DNA of 64,000 nt from an uncultured Alphaproteobacteria bacterium (GCA_934277545.1 CAKQUG010000007.1:1-64000); one strand, 5' to 3'; positions 51,062 to 61,344 are shown, counted from the stretch's first letter. Program-made: numbers and translations. Notes: generated by a model from the letters alone, not told the origin.

Positions 51062-51379
51062 TTATTTATATGATTCAATCCAAGAAGAAATGGTTGATTG
51101 AGTGCTCAATCCGACTTTGGTATCTACCTGTTTGCCGTCTTTAAACAAAAACATAGTCGGAATGCTGCGAATACCGAATTGGCTGGCGGTTTCCGGCGAA
51201 TCGTCAACATTCATTTTATAGATGGTAACAGCACCGTTCATTTCTTCATCAATAGCTTCCAAAATAGGTCCCAACTGACGGCACGGACCGCACCATTCTG
51301 CCCAAAAATCCACCAAAACGAGCCCTTTAGAATTTAAAACATTTTCAGAAAACTGGCTGTCGGTTAATGGTTGTGTCAT
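51062..51379 (-). CDS. trxA: Thioredoxin
   Basis: A 105-residue cytoplasmic dithiol reductant. The active site is FWAEWCGPCRQL (Cys30, Cys33), with the cis-proline loop IRSIPTMFLF and NVDDSPETASQFGI. trxA lies after addA as in many alphaproteobacteria. It could supply electrons to reductases, but the class III ribonucleotide reductase here does not need it in general. Confidence 0.97.
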   Translation of the reverse strand: MTQPLTDSQFSENVLNSKGLVLVDFWAEWCGPCRQLGPILEAIDEEMNGAVTIYKMNVDDSPETASQFGIRSIPTMFLFKDGKQVDTKVGLSTQSTISSWIESYK

Positions 51380-51474
51380 ATTTTTTCTCCTTAATTTTAT
51401 AAAAAACGATATTCTCTATATAGTCTTATTTTTTGCAATATTAAAGTCTTATGCTCAATAAGACAACATAATTT

Positions 51475-54400
51475 TCAGCTTACCCGCATAAGTCTGGTTT
51501 CATTGGTCCATAAAATATATGTTTCAACAACTTTGTCGGGATATATTTTTTGCAATAACTCGGCATAGGCTTCAAGCTGTTTAACATAGTTAGACGGGGT
51601 TTGCTCCAAACTTTTTGCCGCCGGACGATTGGTTTTGAAATCCACAATCATAATTTTTTGCGGTAAAATTATCAGACGGTCAAGCTGTGCCGATATTATT
51701 TTTCCACCAGCCTCGCCGATTATCGGAACTTCGGCTCGCGAATCCTTACCGAATATTTCTGAAAAATCAGGATTTTTCAACAAATTAAGCACTTCAAATT
51801 TTATTTGTTCCTGTTGCGAAAGACTGAAATCAGCGGCATTTTTACATAAATATTCCGAAATTACGGCTTCTCGGTTTTCTTCATTTTGCGGCAAAAACTG
51901 CAAAAGTTTATGGATAATGGTACCGCGGCGATAAAAGTTTCCGTTTTCAGCCAAAGGCGAAGCGGAATCCGCGTTTTCCTCATCTTCTATATGCGACGGA
52001 GTATACGGTTTTGCCAACAAACTTTCCGTTTCGGCCGGTTTTATTATCCATTCTTCCGGCGTTGGCATAACGCTTTGCAACCTTATATCATCTGCCTTTT
52101 TCTTAGCAATAACTTCAGGTTCTTCCTCCTCAAAATTTTCACCGGCGGCAATGCCGTTTTCTTGCAGAGTTTGTTTGCATAATTCATACCAAGAACGTTT
52201 ATCAACATTTTTTTTGCCGGTAAAACCGCAAATGTACAGCCTATCTTCGGCTCTGGTCAACGCCACATACAGCAAACGGCGATATTCTTCAAGAGCCTTG
52301 CGATTGTTTTCTTCTTTCAGTTTTACGCAATTTTGATCATAACAAGCACTGTTCAGCGGATAATAAGCGATTTCATCATCCCATAATAAAGCCTGTTCAT
52401 TTTTTGCGTTTTTAATACGCACGGTATCCGGCAGAAAAACAACAGGAGCTTGCAAGCCCTTTGAACCGTGAACTGTCATCAGGCGCACGGCATCGGTATC
52501 TTTTTGTTCGGTCTCGCGTTTAATTTCTACTTCACTTCGGCTAATCCATTCAATAAACCCTTGCAAACTCGGTATATGGTCTTGTTCATAGCTTATGGTC
52601 AAATTGATAAACTCATCCAGCGCATCTTCAACTTCCAGACCCATACGCTCGGTAAATTTGCGCCGTCCGTCCAAAGTTGTCAATACATAGTTGAAAAGCT
52701 CGTACGGACGCACAAAATCAAGCATATTTGACAAGATTTTCAAATTTTCATAAACCTCGGCATATTCAGCATAATCACCTAATTTAGACCACAACGGAGC
52801 ACTGCCGCGGTTGGCGCATAATTTCAGCAAATCATCATCGCTTAATCCGAATATCGGCGATTTTAAGACTTCAGCCAATGACAAATCATCATTATTTAAT
52901 AATAAAAAGCGCCCCAAAGAAATTAAATCCTGCACGGCAATTTGCTCGCTCAAACGCAACTTATCGGCACCGCTGATATTGACGTTGTCATTTTTGCAAG
53001 CCCTGATAAACTCATCAACAAAGCTACTGCGCGTTTGCACCAATACCATAATATCACGATAATGCAGACCGTCTTTGGTTACCAACTCTTTGATTTTGGC
53101 AGCAATTTTTTGCGCTAAACGAGTTTTAACCGAAACTTCCTTATTCATTTCAACCGGCGGCTGCCAGTTATAATCATCATTTTTTTCCTTTTTATCCGCC
53201 ACCAGCAAAGGCCATATTTCTACTTTGCCGAACTCTCCTGCCCGAAACGGAATATGGTTGACAGTTTCTTCCGGAGCCGTAACTCCTTTTGCCGCTTCCT
53301 GATTGGCAAAAAGCTGATTAACCGTATTCAAAACCGCGGCAGACGAGCGAAACGACACTGCTAAATTAACTTTTTGAAAATCTGCCGCCGCGCGCTTGGC
53401 AAAAAGCTGCGACATAGAATCAAACTTATCCGGATCGGCGCCTTGAAAGCTGTAAATAGACTGTTTTCTGTCCCCAACGGCAAACACCGTCCGTTTTTTT
53501 TCGGACGTTCCGGCGCCGGCAAAAAATTCTGAGCTCAAAAATTTTACGATTTCCCATTGGTTAGGCGACGTGTCTTGCGCTTCATCAATTAAAATATGGT
53601 CGATACCGCCATCAAGTTTAAACAAAACCCAAGACGCAACACCATCATCAGACAATAAATTTCGGGTTAACAAAATTAAATCTTCATAATCCAACCGCGA
53701 ATGAAGTTTTTTAAATTCGTTATAACGTTCAGTAAGCTCACGAGCAATGGCAAATACAGCTTTAGTGGCTTTAAATAAACGAACTTTGCAAATTTTATCT
53801 TCTGTTTGCAGTACTCGCTCACCTTCTTTTGTCATACGCTCAAGCAGCAACGAATCGGCAGAAACAGCATCTTTACCGGCCAACTGCTTGCTTAAAGTTC
53901 CATCGACTGTCAAAAAAATGTACTTGTACAAATCATAATCAGCCGGATTAAAGTCGTTCAGCAAAACCGCCTCAAACTTTTCGGCGCGCTTTATATCCTT
54001 TTTGCCGCCGCGCAGCAAAGCCGGAATATTTGCTCGCACATCAGCAATATTTATGCTTGCCATGAAATCAGCAATAACCTTTTTTTCATTATCTTGAGGC
54101 GATATTTGCAGATGCTGCGCCAACTCTTGTTCGTAGGCAGTCTCATTGTTATAACCTTTAAGCAAATCCGCAATTTTAGAGCGATTTAAAGTAATGTTTT
54201 TCATCACTTTCGGGAAAGAATATTCACTCAAATTTTCGGTTAAATACTGCAATGCCGATTTTAGAGTTCCTTCGGCTCCGTGCTCTGTTTGTTCAAGTAA
54301 TTCCTTTTGTATTTGCGCCAAAGACTCGGCGGCACTTTCATCGTCCAAAATATCAAAGTAAGGAGAAACACCGGCTTCCAATGGAAAACGTTTCAAAACT

Positions 54401-54834
54401 TCCTGACAAAAGCTGTGAATGGTTTGAATTTTTATACCGCCCGGAGTATCAAGCAAAACGGCAAACAAAGTTCTTGCTCGTTTTTTATATTCCTGCTGTT
54501 GTTTCACATTGCCGATTTCACTGCCCAGCAATTTATGCAGACTACCTTCCAAATCGGCTTCCGACATTACGGACCATTTACTGAGACGCTCGGAAATACG
54601 GGTATTCATCTCTACCGCCGCAGCCTTGGTATAAGTAAGACATAATAAACGCTGCGGACCGACACCGTTTAACAGCAAACGCAAAACCCTATCGGACAGC
54701 ACTTTGGTCTTACCGGTACCGGCAGAAGCCTCTACCCAAACCGATTTTTGCGGATTAGCGGCGGCTCGTTGCTGTAAAGTGGCTAAATCGCCTCGCTCTT
54801 TACGCAAATTTTCAAATTCTTCTCTAGTCATCAT
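51475..54834 (-). CDS. addA: Double-strand break repair helicase-nuclease AddA
   Basis: AddA is the UvrD-like helicase and nuclease subunit that with AddB processes broken DNA ends for RecA. The 1119-residue protein shows Walker A VEASAGTGKTKVLSDR, motif II LIDEAQDTSP, motif III VGDRKQSIYSFQGADP, motif V MTVHGSKGLQAPVVFLPD, motif VI RRLLYVALTRAEDRLYI and a C-terminal nuclease domain with the IVDFKTNR motif. Start choice: two ATGs at 54834 and 54831 overlap the end of addB and fit better than an upstream codon at 54861. Confidence 0.95.
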   Translation of the reverse strand: MMTREEFENLRKERGDLATLQQRAAANPQKSVWVEASAGTGKTKVLSDRVLRLLLNGVGPQRLLCLTYTKAAAVEMNTRISERLSKWSVMSEADLEGSLHKLLGSEIGNVKQQQEYKKRARTLFAVLLDTPGGIKIQTIHSFCQEVLKRFPLEAGVSPYFDILDDESAAESLAQIQKELLEQTEHGAEGTLKSALQYLTENLSEYSFPKVMKNITLNRSKIADLLKGYNNETAYEQELAQHLQISPQDNEKKVIADFMASINIADVRANIPALLRGGKKDIKRAEKFEAVLLNDFNPADYDLYKYIFLTVDGTLSKQLAGKDAVSADSLLLERMTKEGERVLQTEDKICKVRLFKATKAVFAIARELTERYNEFKKLHSRLDYEDLILLTRNLLSDDGVASWVLFKLDGGIDHILIDEAQDTSPNQWEIVKFLSSEFFAGAGTSEKKRTVFAVGDRKQSIYSFQGADPDKFDSMSQLFAKRAAADFQKVNLAVSFRSSAAVLNTVNQLFANQEAAKGVTAPEETVNHIPFRAGEFGKVEIWPLLVADKKEKNDDYNWQPPVEMNKEVSVKTRLAQKIAAKIKELVTKDGLHYRDIMVLVQTRSSFVDEFIRACKNDNVNISGADKLRLSEQIAVQDLISLGRFLLLNNDDLSLAEVLKSPIFGLSDDDLLKLCANRGSAPLWSKLGDYAEYAEVYENLKILSNMLDFVRPYELFNYVLTTLDGRRKFTERMGLEVEDALDEFINLTISYEQDHIPSLQGFIEWISRSEVEIKRETEQKDTDAVRLMTVHGSKGLQAPVVFLPDTVRIKNAKNEQALLWDDEIAYYPLNSACYDQNCVKLKEENNRKALEEYRRLLYVALTRAEDRLYICGFTGKKNVDKRSWYELCKQTLQENGIAAGENFEEEEPEVIAKKKADDIRLQSVMPTPEEWIIKPAETESLLAKPYTPSHIEDEENADSASPLAENGNFYRRGTIIHKLLQFLPQNEENREAVISEYLCKNAADFSLSQQEQIKFEVLNLLKNPDFSEIFGKDSRAEVPIIGEAGGKIISAQLDRLIILPQKIMIVDFKTNRPAAKSLEQTPSNYVKQLEAYAELLQKIYPDKVVETYILWTNETRLMRVS

Positions 54835-57742
54835 CAAAACCGTTCTCCTTTGTCTGGTCATCTCTTACCGACCATTCCAAAAAGCGGGAAAGGTGGTCGT
54901 AATCTGAATAATCCGGAGCTTCATGCGGGTCCGGCTTGGTATAATACGGCGTACTTTCTTTGTCAAAATGAGCTATGGTGGTTTGTAAATAATTCATAGT
55001 TCGTTCCAAACCGCGCTGACTTTGCTCCTCATTGGCAACAATTTCTTCTTTACCTAAACGCCAATAACGCAAAGTTGAAATATTTTTGGCCGGAATTTCA
55101 GCAAAACCTCCGTTTTGAGCAATCAATCCCTCAATAGGCAACTGCGGAGCCATACCGCTGGCAATTTCTTTATCTGAACGAGCTTTGCCGGTTTTGTAAT
55201 CCAAAATATTTATTTTTCCGTCTTTCGTCTCATCAACACGGTCGGCTTTAGCCGTTATCGTGAATTTGCCGCCGGCAGAATCAAATACCATACTGCCGGT
55301 TATCTCATTATGCACTTTTCTTATTTCCGGACGATAAGCCTTTTCGGTTTCAATCAGCCAATTTACCGTTTTAACAAATTTTGGCCACCAAAACGCTTTT
55401 ATATCTGAACTGATGTGATTAGCTGCAAACTCTTCTTCTCCGATACGCAACATCTGTTGTTCGGCATCGGCAGGATAAGAACCGGTATTATAAACATTGT
55501 TAAATCTTTCAATAACCTTATGTATGATATTACCGTAATCACGATAAGCAACATCTTCATCTAAATTTTCAAGCGGATATAATTTCAAAATATATTTAGC
55601 AAAAATTGTGTATGGATCACGCATAAGCATCTCAAAATTTACCGCAGACAATTTACGAGGACGCAAATAAAGCGGCGGACGCGGCTCAGGAGCGCCTATG
55701 CGTTTTTGCACAACCGCTCGTTCCAAATATTTTGCCCACAAAGAATATTTATTGTCATATAAAAATGCATAGTTTTCCTTATTTCCGCCAAAATTCGCTG
55801 AAAGTACGGTTTCTAACCTCAGCCACCAGCGAGATTTATTAGTCGGTGTTCCGTCCACACGTTCGGCGCGGGTTAAATAAACTTCTCCGGCATTAAGCAA
55901 ATGTGCAAAATCAGCCGCCATAACTCCGATTGAACGTTCCGGCAGCGGGAAACCGAAATCTTTTTTCATCGGACGGGACATCCATAAATCTGCTGAAAGC
56001 AGTTTCGGCCACACACCTTCATTGACTTCACCGATAATCGTTACGTCAAACTGCGTAAGTCTGGCTTCTATCGGACCAAGAATTTTCACTCTCGGGTGCA
56101 TACCGAAACGCACACGCACATTTTGTTCCAAGAACATACTTTCCAGCAAAGGCAAATAATCTTTGGGTTTTATATTTTCCAGCAGTTCACAATAAGGCAA
56201 AAAATTACCGACAAACTCAGCGGCTGCGGAACCCGCATCATTTTTCCAAATAATTTTTTCACCGCTTTTAATATCTGTGTCGGCCAATCTTTCGGCAACC
56301 TGTATGTGAGTTGTAAAAATTTCTTTTAAACCGATTTCCGACTGCCGATAAATTTCCGACAACGGCGAAAGTATATTTTTAATTTTTTCTAAAAATTCGG
56401 ACTGACTGTCTGTAAGTTCTTCTTTTTTGCGCCATTTAAGCTCTATTTCACGGACTTTTTGATTACATTCTGCTGATTTCATTCCACAGGAAGCAAACGG
56501 ATGTTTCAATAAAGAAAGCAAACTGACTTGCGAAAAATCATTTTCCAAAACATTCATAATCAGCCGCAAATAAGTACCGATAGGCGTCAAACTCAACGGC
56601 TGACCGGCCGAATCGTCGGCAATGATATTCCATTTTTTCAGTTCGGAAACCACCCGTCTTGCTAAGTTTCTATCCATGGTTACCAAAGCCGCCGTTTTTT
56701 CCGGTGTTTCAAGAGTGTTGCGAATCAGCAACGCTATGGCCTGCGCCTCCTGCCGAATATCATCGCAATTTACCATCTGTAATCCGGCAAACGCCTCTAC
56801 AGGAAACGGCTCTGACGACAACTTACGCCATTCCGCCGACCCGGCTGCCGGACGCATAATCTCGGAAATCAGCCGTTCTTTCGGGCTAAAAAGTTTATGC
56901 GGAACATTTATAACTTCCGCTCTGTCGGCTTTCAAAAAATCAAGCAATTCTTTTAGTTCAAACTGCGGATGATTTTCATCAATCAATTTCCAGGCCGAAT
57001 CATCTAAACAATTATCCAAGCCATATAGCCAAACTTCGCCATTCGGCAAATTCAGCACCGTCTGCACCAGCTGTTTTAGGCGCGGAAAAGCGGCGGTAGT
57101 CCCGGCAACCACAATTTTTTGTTCAGTTCGGCTTTGTCGCCACATTTTCAGTTCCGCTTCCAAAAGCTGATTGCGGCGAAAAGAGGCGTCGACAACTCCG
57201 CGCTCTTGTAAAATACGCGGCCAATATTCGGTAATTATGGAAAGCAGATTCAAACTTTCCTGCCAATGCGCAGCATATTCTGCCGGCACAATTTCTTTTA
57301 AACGAGAAAAATCCAAATTTTCATTATAGGCCAAATCAATTAAATCCGCCAAATTTTCCGCCAAAGCATACGACTGCGCCAAAGAGAGATGTCCCAAACC
57401 AAGCTCCGCCGGCTTTTGCATAATCAACCTGGTAAAAATCAGCGTGCGTTCAATTTTAGAAATTTCCGGCGCCAATCCTTGCAAAATTTCACTATTTCCG
57501 GTTAAAAAAACTTCGTCTTCTTCCACATCGGCAATCGGCAAAATGCGCGGCAATATTGTCGGTTTCAAACCTTTTAACCGCACAAACGCGTCGGATAAAC
57601 TTTGGCAGGCGCGGCGGTTCGGCAGCAAAAACAAAACATTAGCCAGCTCGTCGGGCTGATTTTTGTAACATTCAGAAAAATGCGCCGCCAAAACATCAAC
57701 AAAAGACTCACCGGCATTGACATTATATATTTTCGGCGCCAT
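54824..57742 (-). CDS. addB: Double-strand break repair protein AddB
   Basis: AddB is the partner of AddA; it has a degenerate helicase fold and a second nuclease domain that recognises Chi-type sites. The 972-residue alphaproteobacterial form has FLLPNRRACQSLSDAF at the Walker-A-like site, VTIIGEVNEGVWPKL and the C-terminal nuclease motif NILDYKTGKAR near residue 860. It follows rdgB by eight bases and overlaps addA. Confidence 0.93.
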   Translation of the reverse strand: MAPKIYNVNAGESFVDVLAAHFSECYKNQPDELANVLFLLPNRRACQSLSDAFVRLKGLKPTILPRILPIADVEEDEVFLTGNSEILQGLAPEISKIERTLIFTRLIMQKPAELGLGHLSLAQSYALAENLADLIDLAYNENLDFSRLKEIVPAEYAAHWQESLNLLSIITEYWPRILQERGVVDASFRRNQLLEAELKMWRQSRTEQKIVVAGTTAAFPRLKQLVQTVLNLPNGEVWLYGLDNCLDDSAWKLIDENHPQFELKELLDFLKADRAEVINVPHKLFSPKERLISEIMRPAAGSAEWRKLSSEPFPVEAFAGLQMVNCDDIRQEAQAIALLIRNTLETPEKTAALVTMDRNLARRVVSELKKWNIIADDSAGQPLSLTPIGTYLRLIMNVLENDFSQVSLLSLLKHPFASCGMKSAECNQKVREIELKWRKKEELTDSQSEFLEKIKNILSPLSEIYRQSEIGLKEIFTTHIQVAERLADTDIKSGEKIIWKNDAGSAAAEFVGNFLPYCELLENIKPKDYLPLLESMFLEQNVRVRFGMHPRVKILGPIEARLTQFDVTIIGEVNEGVWPKLLSADLWMSRPMKKDFGFPLPERSIGVMAADFAHLLNAGEVYLTRAERVDGTPTNKSRWWLRLETVLSANFGGNKENYAFLYDNKYSLWAKYLERAVVQKRIGAPEPRPPLYLRPRKLSAVNFEMLMRDPYTIFAKYILKLYPLENLDEDVAYRDYGNIIHKVIERFNNVYNTGSYPADAEQQMLRIGEEEFAANHISSDIKAFWWPKFVKTVNWLIETEKAYRPEIRKVHNEITGSMVFDSAGGKFTITAKADRVDETKDGKINILDYKTGKARSDKEIASGMAPQLPIEGLIAQNGGFAEIPAKNISTLRYWRLGKEEIVANEEQSQRGLERTMNYLQTTIAHFDKESTPYYTKPDPHEAPDYSDYDHLSRFLEWSVRDDQTKENGFDDD

Positions 57743-57750
57743 TTTCCCTC

Positions 57751-58341
57751 CTACAGATTTTTTAAATACGCTTTTAATTTTTCAACAGCCCGGCCACGGT
57801 GCGACACCTGATTTTTTTCGTCCTTGCTCATTTGGGCAAAACTTTTCGCGAATCCGTCGGGTATAAACAACGGGTCATAACCGAATCCGCCGTTTCCCTG
57901 CTTTTCCGTGGCAATATGCCCGTCGACGCGGCCTTCAAAAAGCTCATATCCGCCATTTGGAAACGCCAGAGATATAACGCAGGAAAAATGCGCTTTTCTG
58001 CTTTTATTCGGACTTTGCGCCATTTCAGCCAGCAATTTTTCCATTCCCTTGTCAAAATTGCGGTTCGGAGCATAGCGGGCTGAATATACGCCCGGGGCTC
58101 CGTTTAAAGCATCAACACATAAACCGGAGTCATCGGCTATACACGGCAAACCGGTCAATTCGGCAATGGTTTGAGATTTTAAAAGCGAATTTTCGGCAAA
58201 AGTACTGCCTGTTTCTTCCACATCCGGAAGTTTCATATCCAAAGCTGATTTCACATTTATGCCGAACGGCTGCAAAAGTTCTTTGATTTCCTTGATTTTT
58301 CCGGCGTTATGACTGGCAAAAACAACTTCCGACAATGTCAT
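57751..58341 (-). CDS. rdgB: XTP/dITP pyrophosphatase
   Basis: RdgB removes inosine and xanthosine triphosphates from the nucleotide pool. The 196-residue Ham1-family protein has VFASHNAGKIKEI, the SFAENSLLKS-like TFAENSLLKSQTIAELTG, ADDSGLCVDALNGAPGVYSARYA and GFGYDPLF, with the C-terminal SHRGRAVEKL. It lies between rph and addB in one leftward operon. Confidence 0.96.
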   Translation of the reverse strand: MTLSEVVFASHNAGKIKEIKELLQPFGINVKSALDMKLPDVEETGSTFAENSLLKSQTIAELTGLPCIADDSGLCVDALNGAPGVYSARYAPNRNFDKGMEKLLAEMAQSPNKSRKAHFSCVISLAFPNGGYELFEGRVDGHIATEKQGNGGFGYDPLFIPDGFAKSFAQMSKDEKNQVSHRGRAVEKLKAYLKNL

Positions 58342-58350
58342 GTTCTTCTC

Positions 58351-59061
58351 CTATCCGTTAATAGCTTTTTTCTGCGCCATAATCAGCTGATGAATCCCCT
58401 GTTTAGCCAAACGAAACAGCTCGTCAAACTCATTTTCGCTGAAAACAGCACCTTCGGCGGTGGCCTGAATTTCAACAACTTTACCACTTTCCGTCAGCAC
58501 AAAGTTGGTATCGGCTCCGGCATGCGAATCCTCTTCATAATCCAAATCGAGCACCGGTTCGCCATGACAAATTCCGCAAGAAACCGCGGCCACATATTCA
58601 CGAATCGGGTTGCGCGGCAATCTGCCTTCCCGCACCATTTTCTGCATTGCCAAATACAGCGCCACGAATCCGCCGGTAATTGACGCGGTGCGGGTACCTC
58701 CGTCTGCCTGCAAAACATCACAATCTACCTGCACACACATTTCAGGCATTTCGGTTAAATCAGCTGCCGCACGCAAAGAGCGCCCGATTAAACGTTGAAT
58801 TTCCGCCGTACGTCCGCCCACGCCTTTGGTTTCACGATTTACGCGCGTCTGCGTAGCTCGCGGCAGCAAAGAATATTCAGCGGTTATCCAACCTTTATTT
58901 CCGCCTTTTAGCCATGCCGGCACTTCATCACTGACGCTTGCCGTACACAAAACCTTTGTGTTGCCGCATTTTATTAAACAAGAACCTTCGGCATATAAAT
59001 TTATGTTTGGGATGATTTCAACCAAACGCAAATCCTCGGCCCAGCGATTATTGCTGCGCAT
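58351..59061 (-). CDS. rph: Ribonuclease PH
   Basis: RNase PH trims the 3' ends of tRNA precursors by phosphorolysis. The 236-residue protein has GNTKVLCTASV, then GWITAEYSLLPRAT, GRTAEIQRLIGRSLRA and the phosphate-binding DVLQADGGTRTASITG. It overlaps aroK by 14 bases and is followed by rdgB, a common alphaproteobacterial pair. Confidence 0.97.
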   Translation of the reverse strand: MRSNNRWAEDLRLVEIIPNINLYAEGSCLIKCGNTKVLCTASVSDEVPAWLKGGNKGWITAEYSLLPRATQTRVNRETKGVGGRTAEIQRLIGRSLRAAADLTEMPEMCVQVDCDVLQADGGTRTASITGGFVALYLAMQKMVREGRLPRNPIREYVAAVSCGICHGEPVLDLDYEEDSHAGADTNFVLTESGKVVEIQATAEGAVFSENEFDELFRLAKQGIHQLIMAQKKAING

Positions 59062-59626
59062 TTATTTTTCCTTTAAATTTGTTTTTGTTATTCTTTTGCT
59101 GAAAAAAGTGATATACGGCGGAAGCCACTCTTTTAACTGTGTTTTCTACTTTTTCATCACGAGTTTCAACCACAATGTCAGCTTCGGAATAATATGGATA
59201 TTCCTCTGTGATATATTCCTGCAATTTGTTTTTTACGGTAGCATTATCGCCAAGCAAAAAAGGACGACGCGTGCGCCCGGCCGTGCGGTGATACAAGGTA
59301 TCTATATCTGCTTTGAGCCAAATTGTTACGGCATGCTCTTTTGCCAACTCACGGGTTTGTTCAGCAACAAACGAGCCTCCGCCGGACGCCAACACACAAG
59401 GAGTTCCTTGCAGCAGACGTTTCATAACTCTCTCTTCGCCGGCGCGATATTCTTTTTCGCCGAAACATTTAAGCACATCCACCAACGACAGCCCCGCCGC
59501 CTTTTCTATTTCCTGGTCGCCGTCGACAAACGGCAGAGACAGTCGGCGAGCCAGTCTTTTTCCCACGCTGGTTTTACCGCTTCCCATTAAACCTACCAAT
59601 AAAATTATTTTATCTATTTTTGACAT
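59048..59626 (-). CDS. aroK: Shikimate kinase
   Basis: Phosphorylates shikimate at O-3 in aromatic amino acid synthesis. The 192-residue P-loop kinase has GLMGSGKTSVGKRLA (Walker A), DGDQEIEKAAG (substrate-binding Asp), LASGGGSFVAEQ and the lid RTRRPFL. It is the first gene of the leftward operon ending at trxA. aroB, its frequent neighbour, is absent. Confidence 0.95.
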   Translation of the reverse strand: MSKIDKIILLVGLMGSGKTSVGKRLARRLSLPFVDGDQEIEKAAGLSLVDVLKCFGEKEYRAGEERVMKRLLQGTPCVLASGGGSFVAEQTRELAKEHAVTIWLKADIDTLYHRTAGRTRRPFLLGDNATVKNKLQEYITEEYPYYSEADIVVETRDEKVENTVKRVASAVYHFFQQKNNKNKFKGKINAQQ

Positions 59627-59728
59627 TTTCTTATTTTTTCTTTGTTCAATCTTTTGCTTTCTATTGACCTTATAATATAACCTTGCTACTATTATTCAAT
59701 CTTTTTTTAATTTGTTGTGAGGAAGAAT

Positions 59729-59890
59729 ATGAGAAGACAATCAGCATACACTCAAGGAGGCACCCTAAAAGTTGCTTTATACGCTTTAGGTTTGGTACTA
59801 TTGGTAACAATCGGCTTTTTAATGGTACACGATATTCAGGTTCCAACAGAACATGTATCGCAGGAAATTTCGGTAAATCTTGACAAATAA
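59729..59890 (+). CDS. Small single-pass membrane protein, 53 residues
   Basis: A short frame: ATG at 59729, stop TAA at 59888-59890. The product has a polar start (MRRQSAYTQGG), one hydrophobic helix (about residues 14-33) and a polar tail ending VNLDK. A GAGGA sequence seven bases upstream makes translation likely. It ends five bases before xerD, suggesting coupling. I know no function. Confidence 0.6.
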   Translation: MRRQSAYTQGGTLKVALYALGLVLLVTIGFLMVHDIQVPTEHVSQEISVNLDK

Positions 59891-59895
59891 GGCTG

Positions 59896-60813
59896 ATGCT
59901 CGGACGTTTTTTAGAAAGTTTTTTAGAATCCGAAGCAGCGGAAAAAGGCGCGGCACAGACTACACTGTCCGCCTATGAGCAGGATTTGCGGCAATTTTTA
60001 GAATTTACCAAAATAGAAGAACCGTATGATTTGAATGAGGAAAAAATAGAAAGTTTTATTCAAAACCTGCAAACCGAGGATTACGCTGCCAAAAGTCTGG
60101 CGCGTAAACTTTCGTCAATTAAGGATTTCTGCAAATTTCTTTATTCCGAAAAAGTTATAAAAACCAACCCTGCAGCCTATATTTTAACTCCAAAGCAGGA
60201 AAAGCCCCTGCCTAAATTTTTGACGGTCGCCGAAATTAAATTACTGATAGAAACCGCATTCGCCAAGCCTGATTATCGTTATTGGCGAATCGGAGTAATG
60301 ATTGAGCTGATGTATGCCACCGGCTTGAGAGTTTCCGAATTGGTCGGACTACCGGAAAATGCCGTTAATTACAACAAAGGGCTGATAACAATTTTGGGCA
60401 AAGGAAGCAAAGAGCGGGTTGTTCCGGTTGCAGAACAAGCTCTAAAATCTTTAACAGAATATGCGGATTTACGACTGGAGTTTATCAAAAAAAATTCCAT
60501 ATCACACTGGCTGTTTCCATCTTTAACTTCGGTTTCGGGGCATTTAACCAGAGACGCTTTTTATAAAGACTTAAAAAAACTGGCGATTGACTGCGGAATT
60601 TATCCGGCAAGAGTTTCTCCCCACGTTTTGCGACACTCGTTTGCCACTCATCTTTTAAATAACAATGCCGATTTACGTTCCGTGCAAAAAATGTTGGGAC
60701 ATGAAAGCATTGCCACCACGGAAGTTTATACACATATCACTTCGCAAAAACTGGGATATATTGTGCGCAAAAAACATCCGCTGTCGCACTTTACGGAAGA
60801 AAAGCATGGCTAA
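59896..60813 (+). CDS. xerD: Tyrosine site-specific recombinase XerD-like
   Basis: XerC and XerD resolve chromosome dimers at dif. The 305-residue protein has the SAM-like N-terminal domain (about 1-95) and the catalytic residues in order: Arg in ATGLRVSEL, the Lys-bearing GKGSKERVVP hairpin, HVLRHSFATHLL, the LGHES histidine and the nucleophile in EVYTHIT. Housekeeping XerD is most likely, given context and length. It is the only recombinase gene in the window, so it is one candidate to act on the inverted sites at 37.8-38.0 kb, though distant. Confidence 0.9.
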   Translation: MLGRFLESFLESEAAEKGAAQTTLSAYEQDLRQFLEFTKIEEPYDLNEEKIESFIQNLQTEDYAAKSLARKLSSIKDFCKFLYSEKVIKTNPAAYILTPKQEKPLPKFLTVAEIKLLIETAFAKPDYRYWRIGVMIELMYATGLRVSELVGLPENAVNYNKGLITILGKGSKERVVPVAEQALKSLTEYADLRLEFIKKNSISHWLFPSLTSVSGHLTRDAFYKDLKKLAIDCGIYPARVSPHVLRHSFATHLLNNNADLRSVQKMLGHESIATTEVYTHITSQKLGYIVRKKHPLSHFTEEKHG

Positions 60814-61333
60814 GAAAAAAGAAATAATTATCCAAAAAGAACATACTTTGGACGATTTAACCAGCGTTTCCAAAACAATTATGCCGCTGGCTAAACAGCT
60901 ATTGGGCGCCAAAGGAATGCTGGAAATGGAAATTTTATCCGACTGGACGGAAATTGTCGGCGAAGAGCTGGCGCAATATTCCCTGCCGCAAAAAATATCT
61001 TTTCGCAAAGACGAACGTAGCAACGGCACATTGGAATTATTGGTCTTGAGCGGAGCTTTCGCTATGGAAATACAACACCGCGAATCGCAGATTTTGAACA
61101 AAATCAACACCTATTTCGGATATGAAGCCGTGGCAAAATTAAAAATTGTCCAAAACAGCTGCCCAGAGAATTTTCTTTTCACTAAAAAACCCATTGATAA
61201 TGTGAAAAAAAATCTTGTATCTGAAGAAGAACACAACTATATTACGGAAATAATTAAAGATGTGGAAAGCGAAGAATTGCGCCGTCATTTGAAAAATTTA
61301 GGCGAAGCGGTATTCGGCAGTAAAAAATCTTAG
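60806..61333 (+). CDS. DciA-like protein (DUF721)
   Basis: A 175-residue protein with an N-terminal DUF721-like domain (LLGAKGMLEMEILSDWTEIVGEELAQYS, split as LSDWTEIVGEELAQYS), then SNGTLELLVLSGAFAMEIQHRESQILNKIN, typical of the DciA family in which members help load the replicative helicase DnaB. The later half (about 120-175) is polar and possibly disordered. The ATG at 60806 overlaps the xerD stop by eight bases, which fixes the start against a long upstream frame. Confidence 0.8.
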   Translation: MAKKKEIIIQKEHTLDDLTSVSKTIMPLAKQLLGAKGMLEMEILSDWTEIVGEELAQYSLPQKISFRKDERSNGTLELLVLSGAFAMEIQHRESQILNKINTYFGYEAVAKLKIVQNSCPENFLFTKKPIDNVKKNLVSEEEHNYITEIIKDVESEELRRHLKNLGEAVFGSKKS

Positions 61334-61344
61334 GAGACATAATT

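Noticed and set aside
59896..60813. XerD as a dedicated invertase for the 37.8-38.0 kb segment
   Set aside because: Length, motifs and neighbours fit a housekeeping dimer-resolution enzyme. The sites do not resemble a dif sequence I can recognise, and the gene is 22 kb away. It is not excluded, but not claimed.
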